Source of the DNA: Pseudomonas sp. GOM6
GTDB lineage: Bacteria > Pseudomonadota > Gammaproteobacteria > Pseudomonadales > Pseudomonadaceae
Reading direction: 5' to 3'
DNA length: 64,000 nucleotides
Assembly (NCBI RefSeq): GCF_029537485.1
Contig: NZ_JARPUS010000016.1
Span: 32,751-96,750, forward strand
Positions 49,212 through 58,560 of the stretch are shown piece by piece; the first letter of the stretch is position 1, and each line of letters opens with the position of its first letter. The translations under genes were made by a program, and so were the position numbers. The notes beneath the pieces were generated by a model. It was given only the letters and a program-made list of their open reading frames with translations, made no database searches and had not been told where the DNA came from.

Positions 49212-49937
49212 TTATTGCTCCCAGCGGTGCAGGATCGCGTCCAGTTCGCCGCGCTCGCGCAGGTTTTCCAGCGCCTCGGCGAACTGTTCGGCGCGGGCGC
49301 GATCGCCCTTGGCGAAGGCGACGTAGCGCGGCATTTCCACCAGTGACCTGGGCAGCAGGCGTACCTGCTCCTGGGCGCGCTGTTCCTGGACGAAGTAGAG
49401 CAACTGAGTACGGTCGCCGACGATGATGTCGATGCGCCCAGCCAGCAGCATGGACACGAGTTGGCGCGGGTTCTGTGCGCTGGTGTCGCGCGACAGGTCG
49501 GCCTTGTCGAAGTCGGCCTGGTAGGCATAGCCACGCACCTGGCCGATGACGAAGGGGTGGAAGTCGTCGAGGCTGCGCCAGTCTTCGATCTTGGTCTTGT
49601 GGGTGGTCATGAACACCGTGGAGCCGGTGCGCAGCGGGCCGACCAGTTCGTACTGGGCCTTGCGCTCGGGGGGGCCGGCGAACTGGAAGGCCATGTGCGT
49701 TTCGCCGCGGTCGAGCATGCGCTTGACCCGCTCCCAGGGGTACAAACGCAGCTGATAGTCGACCTTGGCCTCCTTGAGCACGGCTTCGACCAGTTCGACG
49801 TCCAGGCCGCGCGGCTGGTCGCTGTCGAGAGTGACGAAGCTGTAGGGGGCAAATTGTTCGTCGCCGACCACCTTCCAGGGTTGGGCGTACAACCACGGGC
49901 TGACCAGCAACAGCAGGGCAAGCAATAGAACGCGCAT
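49212..49937 (-). CDS. Orphan periplasmic solute-binding protein (SBP family 3)
   Basis: A 241-residue protein with a signal peptide (MRVLLLALLLLVSPWLYA). SBP_bac_3 features: PWKVVGDEQFAPYSFVTLDSDQPRGLDVELVEAVLKEA and SMLLAGRIDIIVGDRTQLLYF. No ABC partners are adjacent. The C-terminus ELDAILHRWEQ matches the other orphan binding proteins in the window (EFDAILARYR). ATG at 49937 starts the signal peptide; a longer frame to 49979 lacks one. Confidence 0.85.
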   Translation of the reverse strand: MRVLLLALLLLVSPWLYAQPWKVVGDEQFAPYSFVTLDSDQPRGLDVELVEAVLKEAKVDYQLRLYPWERVKRMLDRGETHMAFQFAGPPERKAQYELVGPLRTGSTVFMTTHKTKIEDWRSLDDFHPFVIGQVRGYAYQADFDKADLSRDTSAQNPRQLVSMLLAGRIDIIVGDRTQLLYFVQEQRAQEQVRLLPRSLVEMPRYVAFAKGDRARAEQFAEALENLRERGELDAILHRWEQ

Positions 49938-50007
49938 GGTGACCACCCCCGACCAGGCAAGGGCACGTTGCGTGCCCACGGGTATCAGCCTAGTCGAGCG
50001 TGGCGCA

Positions 50008-50349
50008 TCAGACCTTGCGCACGAACTCCGATTTCAGCTTCATGGCGCCGATGCCGTCGATCTTGCAGTCGATGTCGTGGTCGCCGTCGACCAGGCGGAT
50101 GTTCTTCACCTTGGTGCCAACCTTGACCACCAGCGAGCTGCCCTTGACCTTGAGGTCCTTGATCACGGTGACGGTATCGCCGTCCTGCAGCAGGTTACCG
50201 ACCGAGTCCTTGATCACGCGGGCGTCGTCATCGCCCTGGGCGGCGGCCTCGGCCGACCATTCATGGGCACATTCGGGGCAGACCAGCTGGGCGCCATCTT
50301 CGTAGGTGTATTCGGACCCGCACTTGGGGCAGGGCGGCAGGGTGCTCAT
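50008..50349 (-). CDS. yjdM: Zinc-ribbon protein YjdM (PhnA)
   Basis: A 113-residue protein with an N-terminal zinc ribbon (CPKCGSEYTYEDGAQLVCPECAHEW: two CxxC pairs) and the C-terminal YjdM domain (VIKDSVGNLLQDGDTVTVIKDLKVKGSSLVVKVGTKVKNIRLVDGDHDIDCKIDGIGAMKLKSEFVRKV). Formerly called PhnA, it is not an alkylphosphonate enzyme. It stands alone. ATG at 50349. Confidence 0.95.
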   Translation of the reverse strand: MSTLPPCPKCGSEYTYEDGAQLVCPECAHEWSAEAAAQGDDDARVIKDSVGNLLQDGDTVTVIKDLKVKGSSLVVKVGTKVKNIRLVDGDHDIDCKIDGIGAMKLKSEFVRKV

Positions 50350-50408
50350 GATGGACCTCGACGGTGTGGCTGCGAAAAGCCGCGCATTGTATAGGGTTTT
50401 ATCTCCGT

Positions 50409-50885
50409 TCAGGGCGTATTGACGGTCTGCGGCCAGTTGAGGGTGCCGGCGCTGCTGAAACGCGCGGTGCCGAACAGGCCTCCACCCAGTTTGCCGCGCA
50501 GCTCGTAGGGCAGGTTGCGGCCCTGCTGGTAACCGGCGGCGGCCCAGGCCTGGCGCATCACGGAGAAGGCCGAAATGGTCACCGGGATCTTCAGCAGCGC
50601 CTCGCCGAAGCGCGGCACCTGGCCACTGGCATCGCTCACGCCGCTGGCCAGGGGCTGCTGGTTGACGTCCAGTTCCACGGACAGGCCGTTGTAGTCGATC
50701 ACCCTGTCGTTGGGGTTCTGCACTCGCAGCACCACGGCGAAGCGCATCTCCATGCCCTGCGCCGGCAGGGGTTCGAGGCCAACCAGATCGATGCGCAGCG
50801 GATCGCGCGGGCCGAGCATCGCACAGCCGTGCAGGGTCAGGGCGAGCAACAGGACGAGCAAAGTTCGCAGGGAGTACTGGCGCAT
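50409..50885 (-). CDS. LEA14/WHy-domain lipoprotein
   Basis: A 158-residue lipoprotein with lipobox LHGC (Cys21) after MRQYSLRTLLVLLLALTLHG. The mature beta-sandwich resembles LEA type 2 (WHy) domains: IDLVGLEPLPAQGMEMRFAVVLRVQNPNDRVIDYNGLSVELDVNQQPLASG. Bacterial members are envelope proteins of unknown function, linked to desiccation in plants. ATG at 50885. Not coupled to neighbours. Confidence 0.85.
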   Translation of the reverse strand: MRQYSLRTLLVLLLALTLHGCAMLGPRDPLRIDLVGLEPLPAQGMEMRFAVVLRVQNPNDRVIDYNGLSVELDVNQQPLASGVSDASGQVPRFGEALLKIPVTISAFSVMRQAWAAAGYQQGRNLPYELRGKLGGGLFGTARFSSAGTLNWPQTVNTP

Positions 50886-51001
50886 GGGCTGGCTCCACGA
50901 TGGCTGATAGCGACTAGCAAAGCGCGTCGGGCCGCAAGACTCAAGCGTGGAAACGCTTGGGCGGTACTGCACTGCAATCGCGACGCTTCTGTGCGGCTTG
51001 G

Positions 51002-51121
51002 GTCGCGGCCAAGGCCGCTCCTACAGCGCGGAGATGGAACATCGTGGGAGCGGCTTTAGCCGCGATGCTCTTCCGTCGATCTCATCGCGGCTAAAGCGGA
51101 GTGCCGCCCAGCCGCTCCCAC
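51002..51121. repeat. REP cluster with one expanded unit
   Basis: GTCGCGGCCAAGGCCGCTCC-type unit at 51002-51025, a canonical unit at 51044-51066 and an expanded unit (insert GGAGTGCCGCCCAG) at 51084-51121. Confidence 0.88.
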
Positions 51122-51242
51122 AAAAGCAGTTTGCCCCTACCCTGTTTCAGTAACTGAACCCTGTATAAGGGCCGCTCAGCCAGTTCCACAAATAACTTGT
51201 CTATGCCCCTTTGCCGTTGGACAAACAGGGCAGGCAGAAACG

Positions 51243-51268
51243 AAAAACGGGGGCCGAAGCCCCCGTTT
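51243..51268 (-). terminator. Terminator of the thiolase operon
   Basis: AAACGGGGGC and GCCCCCGTTT stem with a four-base loop; on the reverse strand it runs into five T residues. It lies 23 bp after the thiolase stop codon. Confidence 0.9.
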
Positions 51269-51290
51269 CTGGTGATGCCGAGCGCGAGGC

Positions 51291-52475
51291 TTACAGCACC
51301 TCGAACAGCCCGGCTGCGCCCATGCCGCCGCCGACGCACATGGTGATGACCACGTACTTCACGCCGCGACGCTTACCTTCCAGCAGGGCGTGGCCGACCA
51401 TGCGCGCGCCGCTCATGCCGTAGGGATGGCCGATGGCGATGGCGCCGCCGTTGACGTTCAGCTTGGCCGGGTCGATACCGAGCTTCTGTGCGCTGTACAG
51501 CACCTGGCAGGCGAAGGCTTCGTTGAGTTCCCACAGGCCGATGTCATCGACGGTCAGGCCGTGCTGCTTGAGCAGCTTGGGTACGGCGAATACCGGGCCG
51601 ATGCCCATTTCTTCCGGGGCCAGACCGGCCACGGCCATGCCGCGGTACAGGCCCAGCGGCTGGATGCCACGCTGGGCGGCCAGGGCGCCGCTCATCAGTA
51701 CGCTGGCGCTGGCGCCATCGGACAGCTGGCTGGCGTTGCCGGCGGTGATGCAGCCGCCTTCGATGACCGGCTTGAGGTTCTGCAGGTCGGCCAGCACGGT
51801 CTGCGGGCGGTTGCCTTCGTCCAGGCTGAGGGTGACTTCCTGGTAGCTGACCGCGCCGGTTTCCTTGTCGACCAGTTTCTTGGTGGCGGTGACCGGCACG
51901 ATTTCATTGGCGAACAGGCCGGCAGCCTGGGCGGCAGCGGTGCGTTGCTGCGACAGGAAACCGTACTCGTCCTGGGCTTCGCGGCTGATGTTGTAGCGCT
52001 TGGCGACGATCTCGGCGGTCTGCAGCATCGGCATGTAGGCGTGCTCTGCCATCTTCACCACGTTCGGGTCGAAGTCGGCGCCGGACCATTTCATGTGGGT
52101 GTTCTGCACCAGGCTGATCTGCTCCTGGCCGGCACCGACGGTGACCTGCATGCCGTCGACCATGATCTGCTTGGCGGCGATGGAGATGGCCATCAGGCCC
52201 GAGGCGCACTGGCGGTCGATGGTCTGGCCGCTGACCGACAGCGGCAGGCCGGCGGCGAGGGTGGACAGGCGCGCCAGGTTGATCGCGGCGGTGCCGCCCT
52301 GCATGGCGGTACCCATGACCACGTCTTCGATCTCACCCGGCTCGATGCCGGCGCGCTCGACGGCGGCGCGCAGGGCGACGGCGGCCATGGACGGCGACTT
52401 GAGGTCGTTGAAGGCGCCGCGGAAGGCCTTGGCGATGGGCGTGCGGGCGGTGGATACGATGACGGCGTCTTGCAT
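51291..52475 (-). CDS. Acetyl-CoA acetyltransferase / 3-ketoacyl-CoA thiolase
   Basis: A 394-residue thiolase. The nucleophilic Cys is in DRQCASGLMAISIAAKQI, the catalytic His in GGAIAIGHPYGMSGARMV and the second Cys in VITMCVGGGMGAAGLFE. It cleaves 3-ketoacyl-CoA to acetyl-CoA, or condenses two acetyl-CoA. It is the last gene of the reverse-strand acyl-CoA cluster, 28 bp after the thioesterase gene. P. aeruginosa PA3589 has a similar neighbourhood, from memory. Confidence 0.93.
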   Translation of the reverse strand: MQDAVIVSTARTPIAKAFRGAFNDLKSPSMAAVALRAAVERAGIEPGEIEDVVMGTAMQGGTAAINLARLSTLAAGLPLSVSGQTIDRQCASGLMAISIAAKQIMVDGMQVTVGAGQEQISLVQNTHMKWSGADFDPNVVKMAEHAYMPMLQTAEIVAKRYNISREAQDEYGFLSQQRTAAAQAAGLFANEIVPVTATKKLVDKETGAVSYQEVTLSLDEGNRPQTVLADLQNLKPVIEGGCITAGNASQLSDGASASVLMSGALAAQRGIQPLGLYRGMAVAGLAPEEMGIGPVFAVPKLLKQHGLTVDDIGLWELNEAFACQVLYSAQKLGIDPAKLNVNGGAIAIGHPYGMSGARMVGHALLEGKRRGVKYVVITMCVGGGMGAAGLFEVL

Positions 52476-52502
52476 GGCAGGTTCCTCTGGAGTTGTTGGG
52501 GG

Positions 52503-52937
<435 letters not shown>

Positions 52938-53024
52938 GCTCGTTCCTCGTTCTTGCGCCTCACCCTAAGGCCTGGGCGTGGCGCGGGATACTTTGATTCG
53001 TGGGCTGTATTGCGAGCTATAGCT

Positions 53025-53190
53025 CCCCTCTCCCTTTGGAAGAGGGGCAGGGCGGCCCGCGTAGGGTGAGGGACTCAACAGGCTGCTCCGAGTGGCCTGC
53101 GTCACCCTCACCCCAACCCTCGGCTTTGGCATCCTGCGTCGCCCTACCTCCTGCATCCATGCAGTCGTCTTCCAGGGGGAGAGGGGGTTA
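53025..53190. repeat. CCCTCTCCC-type repeat between alcohol dehydrogenase and thioesterase genes
   Basis: CCCCTCTCCC-TTTGG-AAGAGGGG at 53025-53046, GTAGGGTGAGGG, and a facing CACCCTCACCCCAACCC with GGGGGAGAGGGGG at the far end. Related to the copy at 42869. Confidence 0.75.
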
Positions 53191-53191
53191 C

Positions 53192-54355
53192 TCAGTACGC
53201 CGCCTGGTAGATCGCCAGCGCGTCGGCTTCGCTGACTTCACGCGGGTTATTCACCAGCAGGCGCTGCTGCAGCATGGCGTCGCTGGCCAGTTGGCCGAGC
53301 ATGGCCTCCGGCACGTTGGCGTCGCGCAGGCGGCTGGGCAGGCCGCAGCGTTCGTTGAGTGCTGCCAGTTCTTCGATGAACTGCGCGCACAGTTGCTCCG
53401 CATTGCCGGGACGCAAGCGCTCACCGAGCAGCAGCGGGGCCAGTTCGGCATACAGCGCGGTGGCGACGGGGGCGTTGAAGCGCAGCACGTGTGGCAGCAC
53501 CAGTGCGTTGGACAGACCGTGAGGAATGTGGAAGTGCCCGCCCAGCGGGTAGGCCAGGGCATGCACCGCCGCCACCGGTGAGTTGGCGAAGGCCTGGCCG
53601 GCGAGCAGGGCGCCGAGCAGCATGGCTTGGCGCGCCTCGCGGTTCTGCCCGTTGTGCACCGCCTGGTCGAGATTGGCGGCCAGCAGGCGCAGGGCCTCGC
53701 GGGCCAGCAGGTCGGACAGCGGGTTCTTCTTGATCTTGCTGGTGTAGGCCTCGATGGCATGCACCATGGCGTCGATGCCGGTGGCGGCGGTCACCGCCGG
53801 CGGCAGGCCGAGGGTCAGGTCGGCGTCGAGCAGGGCCAGATCGGGCAGCAGCAGCGGCGAGACCACGCCCATCTTGGTGGTTTCGCCGGTGGTGATGATG
53901 GCGATCAGCGTCACTTCCGAACCGGTGCCGGCGGTGGTCGGCACCTGGATCAGCGGCAGGCGCTTGCCCCGGGCATTGCCCACGCCGTAGATGTCCTTGA
54001 GGCCCTGGGCGCAGTCGGGGTGGGCGAGCAGGGCGACCAGCTTGGCCACGTCCATCGAGCTGCCGCCGCCGAAACCGACGATCAGCTCGGCCTTCAGTTC
54101 GCGAGCGCGCTCCACGGCGTTGAGCACGATGGCCTCGGGCGGATCGGCGATCACCTGGTCGAACACCGCCACTTCCACGCCGGCACTGGCGAAGCCCGGC
54201 AGCACGCCGTCGAGCAGGCCGAAGCGGGTGATGCCGGGGTCGGTGACGATCAGCACGCGGTGTGCCTCGCGCTCCCGGCACAGCTCGGCCAGGCGTGCGG
54301 CCGAGCCGGATTCGCAGAGGATCTGGGCGGTGGTGGCGAAACTGAAGGGCTGCAT
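53192..54355 (-). CDS. Iron-containing alcohol dehydrogenase
   Basis: A 387-residue class III (iron-activated) alcohol dehydrogenase. NAD-binding GGGSSMDVAK and the metal site residues Asp in TGIDAMVHAIEAY and the His pair in PVAAVHALAYPLGGHFHIPHGLSNAL are present. The other markers are TTAGTGSEVT and LLLPDLALLDADL. It oxidises an alcohol, or reduces an aldehyde, linked to the acyl-CoA cluster; substrate unknown. It follows the esterase gene by 18 bp. Confidence 0.93.
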   Translation of the reverse strand: MQPFSFATTAQILCESGSAARLAELCREREAHRVLIVTDPGITRFGLLDGVLPGFASAGVEVAVFDQVIADPPEAIVLNAVERARELKAELIVGFGGGSSMDVAKLVALLAHPDCAQGLKDIYGVGNARGKRLPLIQVPTTAGTGSEVTLIAIITTGETTKMGVVSPLLLPDLALLDADLTLGLPPAVTAATGIDAMVHAIEAYTSKIKKNPLSDLLAREALRLLAANLDQAVHNGQNREARQAMLLGALLAGQAFANSPVAAVHALAYPLGGHFHIPHGLSNALVLPHVLRFNAPVATALYAELAPLLLGERLRPGNAEQLCAQFIEELAALNERCGLPSRLRDANVPEAMLGQLASDAMLQQRLLVNNPREVSEADALAIYQAAY

Positions 54356-54373
54356 GAGGGTTCCTCCGATGAG

Positions 54374-55366
54374 TCAGGGCTGGGCCGGCGCGGGGCGCTG
54401 GCGGGCGAAGAAGTCCCAGATCGCCTGGGGGCCGTCGAAGCCGCTCAGGGTCGGGCCGAGCAGGCGTGGGGCGCGGAAACCGGCCTGCGGCAGCAGGTGG
54501 CCGCCGCCGATCAGGCTGTACAGGGCCACCTCGGCGCGTTCGGCGCTTTGCCATTGGTCGAGCGTAGCGCGTTGTGCCGGGGCGTCCGGGTTCTGCCAGG
54601 CGACGCTGCTGCGTACGGCGTCCCGGGCATAGCCGGCGCGTTCGGCGAAATAGCTGGCCGACGCGTAGGCCGCGCGCACTTCGCCGCGGTTGCCCAGGCC
54701 GAACAGGGTGACCACGCCGCCGTTGTAGGGGTTGATCGGGTCGCGGGTGCCGTTCATCAGCAATACCGGCACGCTGCCGGCCACCGACTGGCAGTCGAGG
54801 TTGTCGTCGGTCGGCAGGTTGGCGGCGAAGGCGGCGACGCCGGCCAGCAGCTGCGGCTGTTCCAGGGCGATGCGCAGGCCCAGGTGGCCGCCATTCGAGT
54901 AGCCGGTGAGGAAGGCGCGGCGAGCATCGGCGCCGTGCTGGCTGGCAAAGCGCTGGATCAGCGCGGCGATCAGGCCGATGTCGTCGATGTTCTGCGCGCG
55001 CGCCGGGTAATCCGCCGTGCGTCGGCAGTCGTTCCAGTTGCGCTCGAAGCCCTGCGGGTAGACGACGATGAAACCGTGCTGATCGGCCAGGCGCTCGAAC
55101 TCATAGGCGCTGTAGCGGCGAATGTCGTCGATGGTCTGCAGCGAACCGTGCAGGACGAACAGCAGCGGCGCCTTGGCCGGCAACTGGGCGGGGATGTAGT
55201 AGGCGTAGTCGCGTTGGCGCTCGCCGAGGGTGATCTGGCCCTGCTGCAAGGCGGCGCTCAGGCTCGGTTGCGTGGGGGCGGGGGTATGGAGGAAATAGCC
55301 GTACAGCCCGGCGAGGGTCACGGCGATCAGTAACAGCAGGCTCAGCACGATTTTTATTATTTTCAT
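54374..55366 (-). CDS. PHB-depolymerase-like alpha/beta hydrolase, membrane-anchored or secreted
   Basis: A 330-residue protein of the LpqC/poly(3-hydroxybutyrate)-depolymerase-like family. A hydrophobic N-terminus (KIIKIVLSLLLLIAVTLAGLYGYFL) acts as signal or anchor. The nucleophile is Ser in GYSNGGHLGLRIA, the acid probably in LLMNGTRDPINPY and the His in GGGHLLPQ. It lies between acyl-CoA dehydrogenase and alcohol dehydrogenase genes, so it may release esters that feed the cluster. Substrate unproven. Confidence 0.85.
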   Translation of the reverse strand: MKIIKIVLSLLLLIAVTLAGLYGYFLHTPAPTQPSLSAALQQGQITLGERQRDYAYYIPAQLPAKAPLLFVLHGSLQTIDDIRRYSAYEFERLADQHGFIVVYPQGFERNWNDCRRTADYPARAQNIDDIGLIAALIQRFASQHGADARRAFLTGYSNGGHLGLRIALEQPQLLAGVAAFAANLPTDDNLDCQSVAGSVPVLLMNGTRDPINPYNGGVVTLFGLGNRGEVRAAYASASYFAERAGYARDAVRSSVAWQNPDAPAQRATLDQWQSAERAEVALYSLIGGGHLLPQAGFRAPRLLGPTLSGFDGPQAIWDFFARQRPAPAQP

Positions 55367-55401
55367 TGGTGCCTCTCGGGATGCGGGTTTTCGGTGTGCG
55401 T

Positions 55402-55438
55402 TCGCGGCCAGCCCGGCAATTGCCAGGGCTGGCCGCGA
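55402..55438. repeat. Perfect 13-bp-arm palindrome between acyl-CoA dehydrogenase and hydrolase genes
   Basis: TCGCGGCCAGCCC (55402-55414) pairs with GGGCTGGCCGCGA (55426-55438); the loop GGCAATTGCCA is itself palindromic. It follows the stop of the dehydrogenase gene by seven bases and lacks a T tract in either direction. Confidence 0.75.
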
Positions 55439-55445
55439 GATCCGC

Positions 55446-57236
55446 TTACAGCGCGAAGCTGTCTTCCGGCATGGCCATCAGGCAGCCCGCACCACCGAGC
55501 AGGGCTTCGCGGTGGGCGCTGGCACGCGGCAGCACGCGGCGCAGGTAGAACGCCGCGCTGTGCAGCTTGGCCTGGTAGAACTCGGCCTCGCCGCTACCGC
55601 CGTCCAGTGCAGCCTGCGCCGCCGTGGCGGCCTGCAGCCAGAAACCGGCCAGCAGGACATAGGACGAGTACTGCAGGAAGTCCACCGACACGGCGCCGAT
55701 TTCCTCGGCATCCTGCTGGCTCATGGCGATCACCTGGCCGGCCAGTTCGCGCCACTGGCGCAGGCGGGCGATGACCACGTCAGCCATCTCGGCCAGGGCT
55801 GGCTGTGCGGCGGCCTGGGTGGCCTGGGCCAGCAGCTCCTCGATCAGCCCCTGCAGCTCGCTGCCGCCGTCGCCCAGTAACTTGCGGCGGATCAGGTCCA
55901 GCGCCTGGATGCCGTTGGTGCCTTCATAGAGCTGGGTGATGCGACTGTCGCGCATCAGCTGTTCCATGCCCCACTCGCGGATGAAACCGTGGCCGCCGTA
56001 GACCTGCACCGCGTGGCTGGCCACTTCCTGGCTCATGTCGGTGAAGAACGCCTTGACGATCGGGATCAGCAGGGCGGCGCGCTTGGCCGCGGCCTTGCGC
56101 TCGGTCGCGTCTTCGGCGCCGTGTTCCAGGTCGAGTTGGCGCGCGGTGTAGGCGGCGAGCATGCGGCAGCCTTCGACCAGGCTCTTCTGGGTCAGCAGCA
56201 TGCGCCGCACGTCCGGGTGGACGATGATCGGGTCGGCGGCTTTTTCCGGTGCCACGGCACCTTTCAGGCCGCGCGACTGCAGACGTTCGCGGGCATAGCT
56301 CAGCGCACCCTGGAAGGCCGCTTCGCCGATGCCCAGGCCCTGCAGGCCAACCTGGAAGCGTGCGTCGTTCATCATGGTGAACATGCAGGCCAGGCCCTGG
56401 TTGGCTTCGCCGACCAGCCAGCCGGTGGCGCCGTCGAAGTTCATCACGCAGGTGGAGGCGCCCTTGATGCCCATCTTGTGCTCGATGGCGCCGCAGGACA
56501 GCGCGTTGGCCGCGCCCGGCGTGCCGTCGGCATTGGCGATGAACTTGGGTACCAGCAGCAGGCTGATGCCCTTCACCCCGGCTGGAGCGTCCGGCAGACG
56601 GGCCAGGACCAGATGGACGATGTTCTCCGACATGTCCTGTTCGCCGCCGCTGATGAAGATCTTGTTGCCGCTGACCTTGTAGCTGCCGTCGGCCTGCGGT
56701 TCGGCCTTGGTGCGCAGCAGTGCCAGGTCGGTACCGGCCTGCGGTTCGGTCAGGCACATGGTGCCGGTCCACTGGCCGCTGACCATCTTGCCCAGGTAGT
56801 CGCGCTTGAGCGCTTCGCTGCCGTGCTTGTGCAGGGCCAGCACGGCGCCTTCGGTGAGGCCGGAGTAGATGCGGAACGACAGCGAGGAGGCCATCAGCAT
56901 CTCGTGGAAGGCGAAGCTGACCAGCTGCGGGAAGCCCTGGCCGCCAAACTCGACCGGCCCGGTCATGCTCGCCCAGCCGTTGTCCACATATTGCTGGTAG
57001 GCGGCGCGGAAGCCCTTGGGCGTGCTGACCTTGCCGTTTTCCAGGCGGCAGCCTTCCTCGTCGCTGTTGCGATTGAGCGGGGCGATTTCATTGCCGGTGA
57101 AGGCGGCGGCTTCTTCCAGCACGCCGTCGATCAGCTCGCGGTCCAGGCCGTTGCCCAGGCGTTCGCAGTGGCCGGCGACGTCGAACAGTTCGTGGAGGAC
57201 GAAGCGCATGTCGCGCAGGGGGGCTTGGTAGCTCAT
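55446..57236 (-). CDS. Acyl-CoA dehydrogenase (long form with C-terminal domain)
   Basis: A 596-residue acyl-CoA dehydrogenase of the long, bacterial type. FAD-binding and substrate regions are seen in CLTEPQAGTDLALLRTKAEPQADGSYKVSGNKIFISGGEQDM, the signature VQVYGGHGFIREWGMEQLMRDSRITQLYEGTNGIQALDLI near residue 415, and a C-terminal 150-residue extension. It oxidises acyl-CoA to enoyl-CoA using an electron-transfer flavoprotein. The start overlaps the stop of the hydroxyacyl-CoA dehydrogenase gene by four bases. Confidence 0.95.
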   Translation of the reverse strand: MSYQAPLRDMRFVLHELFDVAGHCERLGNGLDRELIDGVLEEAAAFTGNEIAPLNRNSDEEGCRLENGKVSTPKGFRAAYQQYVDNGWASMTGPVEFGGQGFPQLVSFAFHEMLMASSLSFRIYSGLTEGAVLALHKHGSEALKRDYLGKMVSGQWTGTMCLTEPQAGTDLALLRTKAEPQADGSYKVSGNKIFISGGEQDMSENIVHLVLARLPDAPAGVKGISLLLVPKFIANADGTPGAANALSCGAIEHKMGIKGASTCVMNFDGATGWLVGEANQGLACMFTMMNDARFQVGLQGLGIGEAAFQGALSYARERLQSRGLKGAVAPEKAADPIIVHPDVRRMLLTQKSLVEGCRMLAAYTARQLDLEHGAEDATERKAAAKRAALLIPIVKAFFTDMSQEVASHAVQVYGGHGFIREWGMEQLMRDSRITQLYEGTNGIQALDLIRRKLLGDGGSELQGLIEELLAQATQAAAQPALAEMADVVIARLRQWRELAGQVIAMSQQDAEEIGAVSVDFLQYSSYVLLAGFWLQAATAAQAALDGGSGEAEFYQAKLHSAAFYLRRVLPRASAHREALLGGAGCLMAMPEDSFAL

Positions 57237-58465
57237 GCTTTACCTTCCTGTACGTCGCTGAATTGCTTGCCGTCGGCCACCAGGCGGTCGATCAGCTTGG
57301 CCGGCTGCCAGCGCTCGCCGAGGTGCTCGCGCAGGTGCAGCAGGCGCTCGCGGATATGCGCCACGCCCTGGGCATCGGCCCAGGCCATCGGGCCGTCGGC
57401 GGGGAAGCCGTAGCCGTTGAGGTAGACCAGATCGATGTCACGGCTGTTGGCGGCGATGTTCTCTTCGAGGATCTTTGCGCCCTCGTTGACCAGGGCCAGC
57501 AGGCAGCGTTCGAGGATTTCCTCGGCGCCGACGTTACGGCGCTGGTAGCCGAGGCGCTCGGATTCGCGCTGCACCAGGTCGTCCACCAGCGGGTCGTGCT
57601 CGGCCTGGCGGCTGCCCGGGGCATATTGGTAGTAGCCCTGGCCGGATTTCTGGCCGAAGCGGCCCAGCTCGCAGAGGCGGTTGTCGACCTGTACCTGGTC
57701 GACGTCCTGGCCCTTGCCGGCCAGCTCGCGGGCACGCCATTCCAGATCGATGCCGACCACGTCGTACATGCGGAACGGGCCCATTGCGAAGCCGAAGCCC
57801 TGCAGCACGCTGTCGATCTGGTGCGGGAAGGCGCCTTCCAGCAGCATGCTGCGCGCCTCGAACACGTAGGTGTGGAGCATGCGGTTGCCGATGAAGCCGT
57901 CGCAGTTGCCGGCCACCACGCTGATCTTGCCGATGCGCTGGCCCAGGGCCACGGCGGCGTCGAGCACGGCCGGCGCGGTCTTGGCGCCACGCACGATCTC
58001 CAGCAGCTTCATGATGTGCGCCGGGCTGAAGAAGTGCAGGCCGAGCACGTCCTGCGGGCGCTCGGTGACGGCGGCGATGGCGTCGATGTCCAGCGCCGAG
58101 GTGTTGCTGGCGAGGATCGCGCCCTGCTTCACGGTGCTGTCCAGGGTGCGGAAGATCTGCTGCTTGAGTTCCAGGTTTTCGTAGACCGCTTCGATCACCA
58201 GATCGACCTCGGCCAGGTCGGCGTAGCCGCTCACCGCCTGGATGCGCGAGCGGCGCAGGCTGGCTTCGCCGGGCGTGATGCGGGCCTTGGCGACGTTCTG
58301 CGCCCAGGTGTCTTCGGCCATCTTGAGGCCGGCGGCCACCATGTCCGGGTTGTTGTCCAGCCACAGCACCGGAATGCCGGCGTTGGCCAGACTGATGACG
58401 ATACCGCGGCCCATGGTGCCGGCACCGATCACGGCGGCCTGTTCGATTTTGTAGTTGTTGCTCAT
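57233..58465 (-). CDS. 3-hydroxyacyl-CoA dehydrogenase
   Basis: A 410-residue protein with an N-terminal Rossmann fold (AAVIGAGTMGRGIVISLANAGIPVLWLDNNPD) and the signature region GLHFFSPAHIMKLLEIVRG. The second domain includes CDGFIGNRMLHTYVFEARSMLLEGAFPHQID and YDVVGIDLEWRARE. It oxidises 3-hydroxyacyl-CoA with NAD. The usual fused enoyl-CoA hydratase is absent. It is the first gene of the reverse-strand cluster and is divergent from the LysR gene. Confidence 0.94.
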   Translation of the reverse strand: MSNNYKIEQAAVIGAGTMGRGIVISLANAGIPVLWLDNNPDMVAAGLKMAEDTWAQNVAKARITPGEASLRRSRIQAVSGYADLAEVDLVIEAVYENLELKQQIFRTLDSTVKQGAILASNTSALDIDAIAAVTERPQDVLGLHFFSPAHIMKLLEIVRGAKTAPAVLDAAVALGQRIGKISVVAGNCDGFIGNRMLHTYVFEARSMLLEGAFPHQIDSVLQGFGFAMGPFRMYDVVGIDLEWRARELAGKGQDVDQVQVDNRLCELGRFGQKSGQGYYQYAPGSRQAEHDPLVDDLVQRESERLGYQRRNVGAEEILERCLLALVNEGAKILEENIAANSRDIDLVYLNGYGFPADGPMAWADAQGVAHIRERLLHLREHLGERWQPAKLIDRLVADGKQFSDVQEGKA

Positions 58466-58560
58466 AGCCTTACCTCGGTCACGAAAAACGGAACTGACGC
58501 ACCTTATGCAAGGCAGTACTATTTGAGAAATTTTGACTTGTGATAAGAAGTATTTAGTCA

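Noticed and set aside
53627..55333. 568-residue frame antisense to alcohol dehydrogenase and hydrolase
   Set aside because: Low-complexity Gly/Gln/Val composition typical of antisense frames in GC-rich DNA.
55989..57413. 474-residue frame antisense to the acyl-CoA dehydrogenase
   Set aside because: No ribosome-binding site or domain, and it is opposite a gene with full family motifs.
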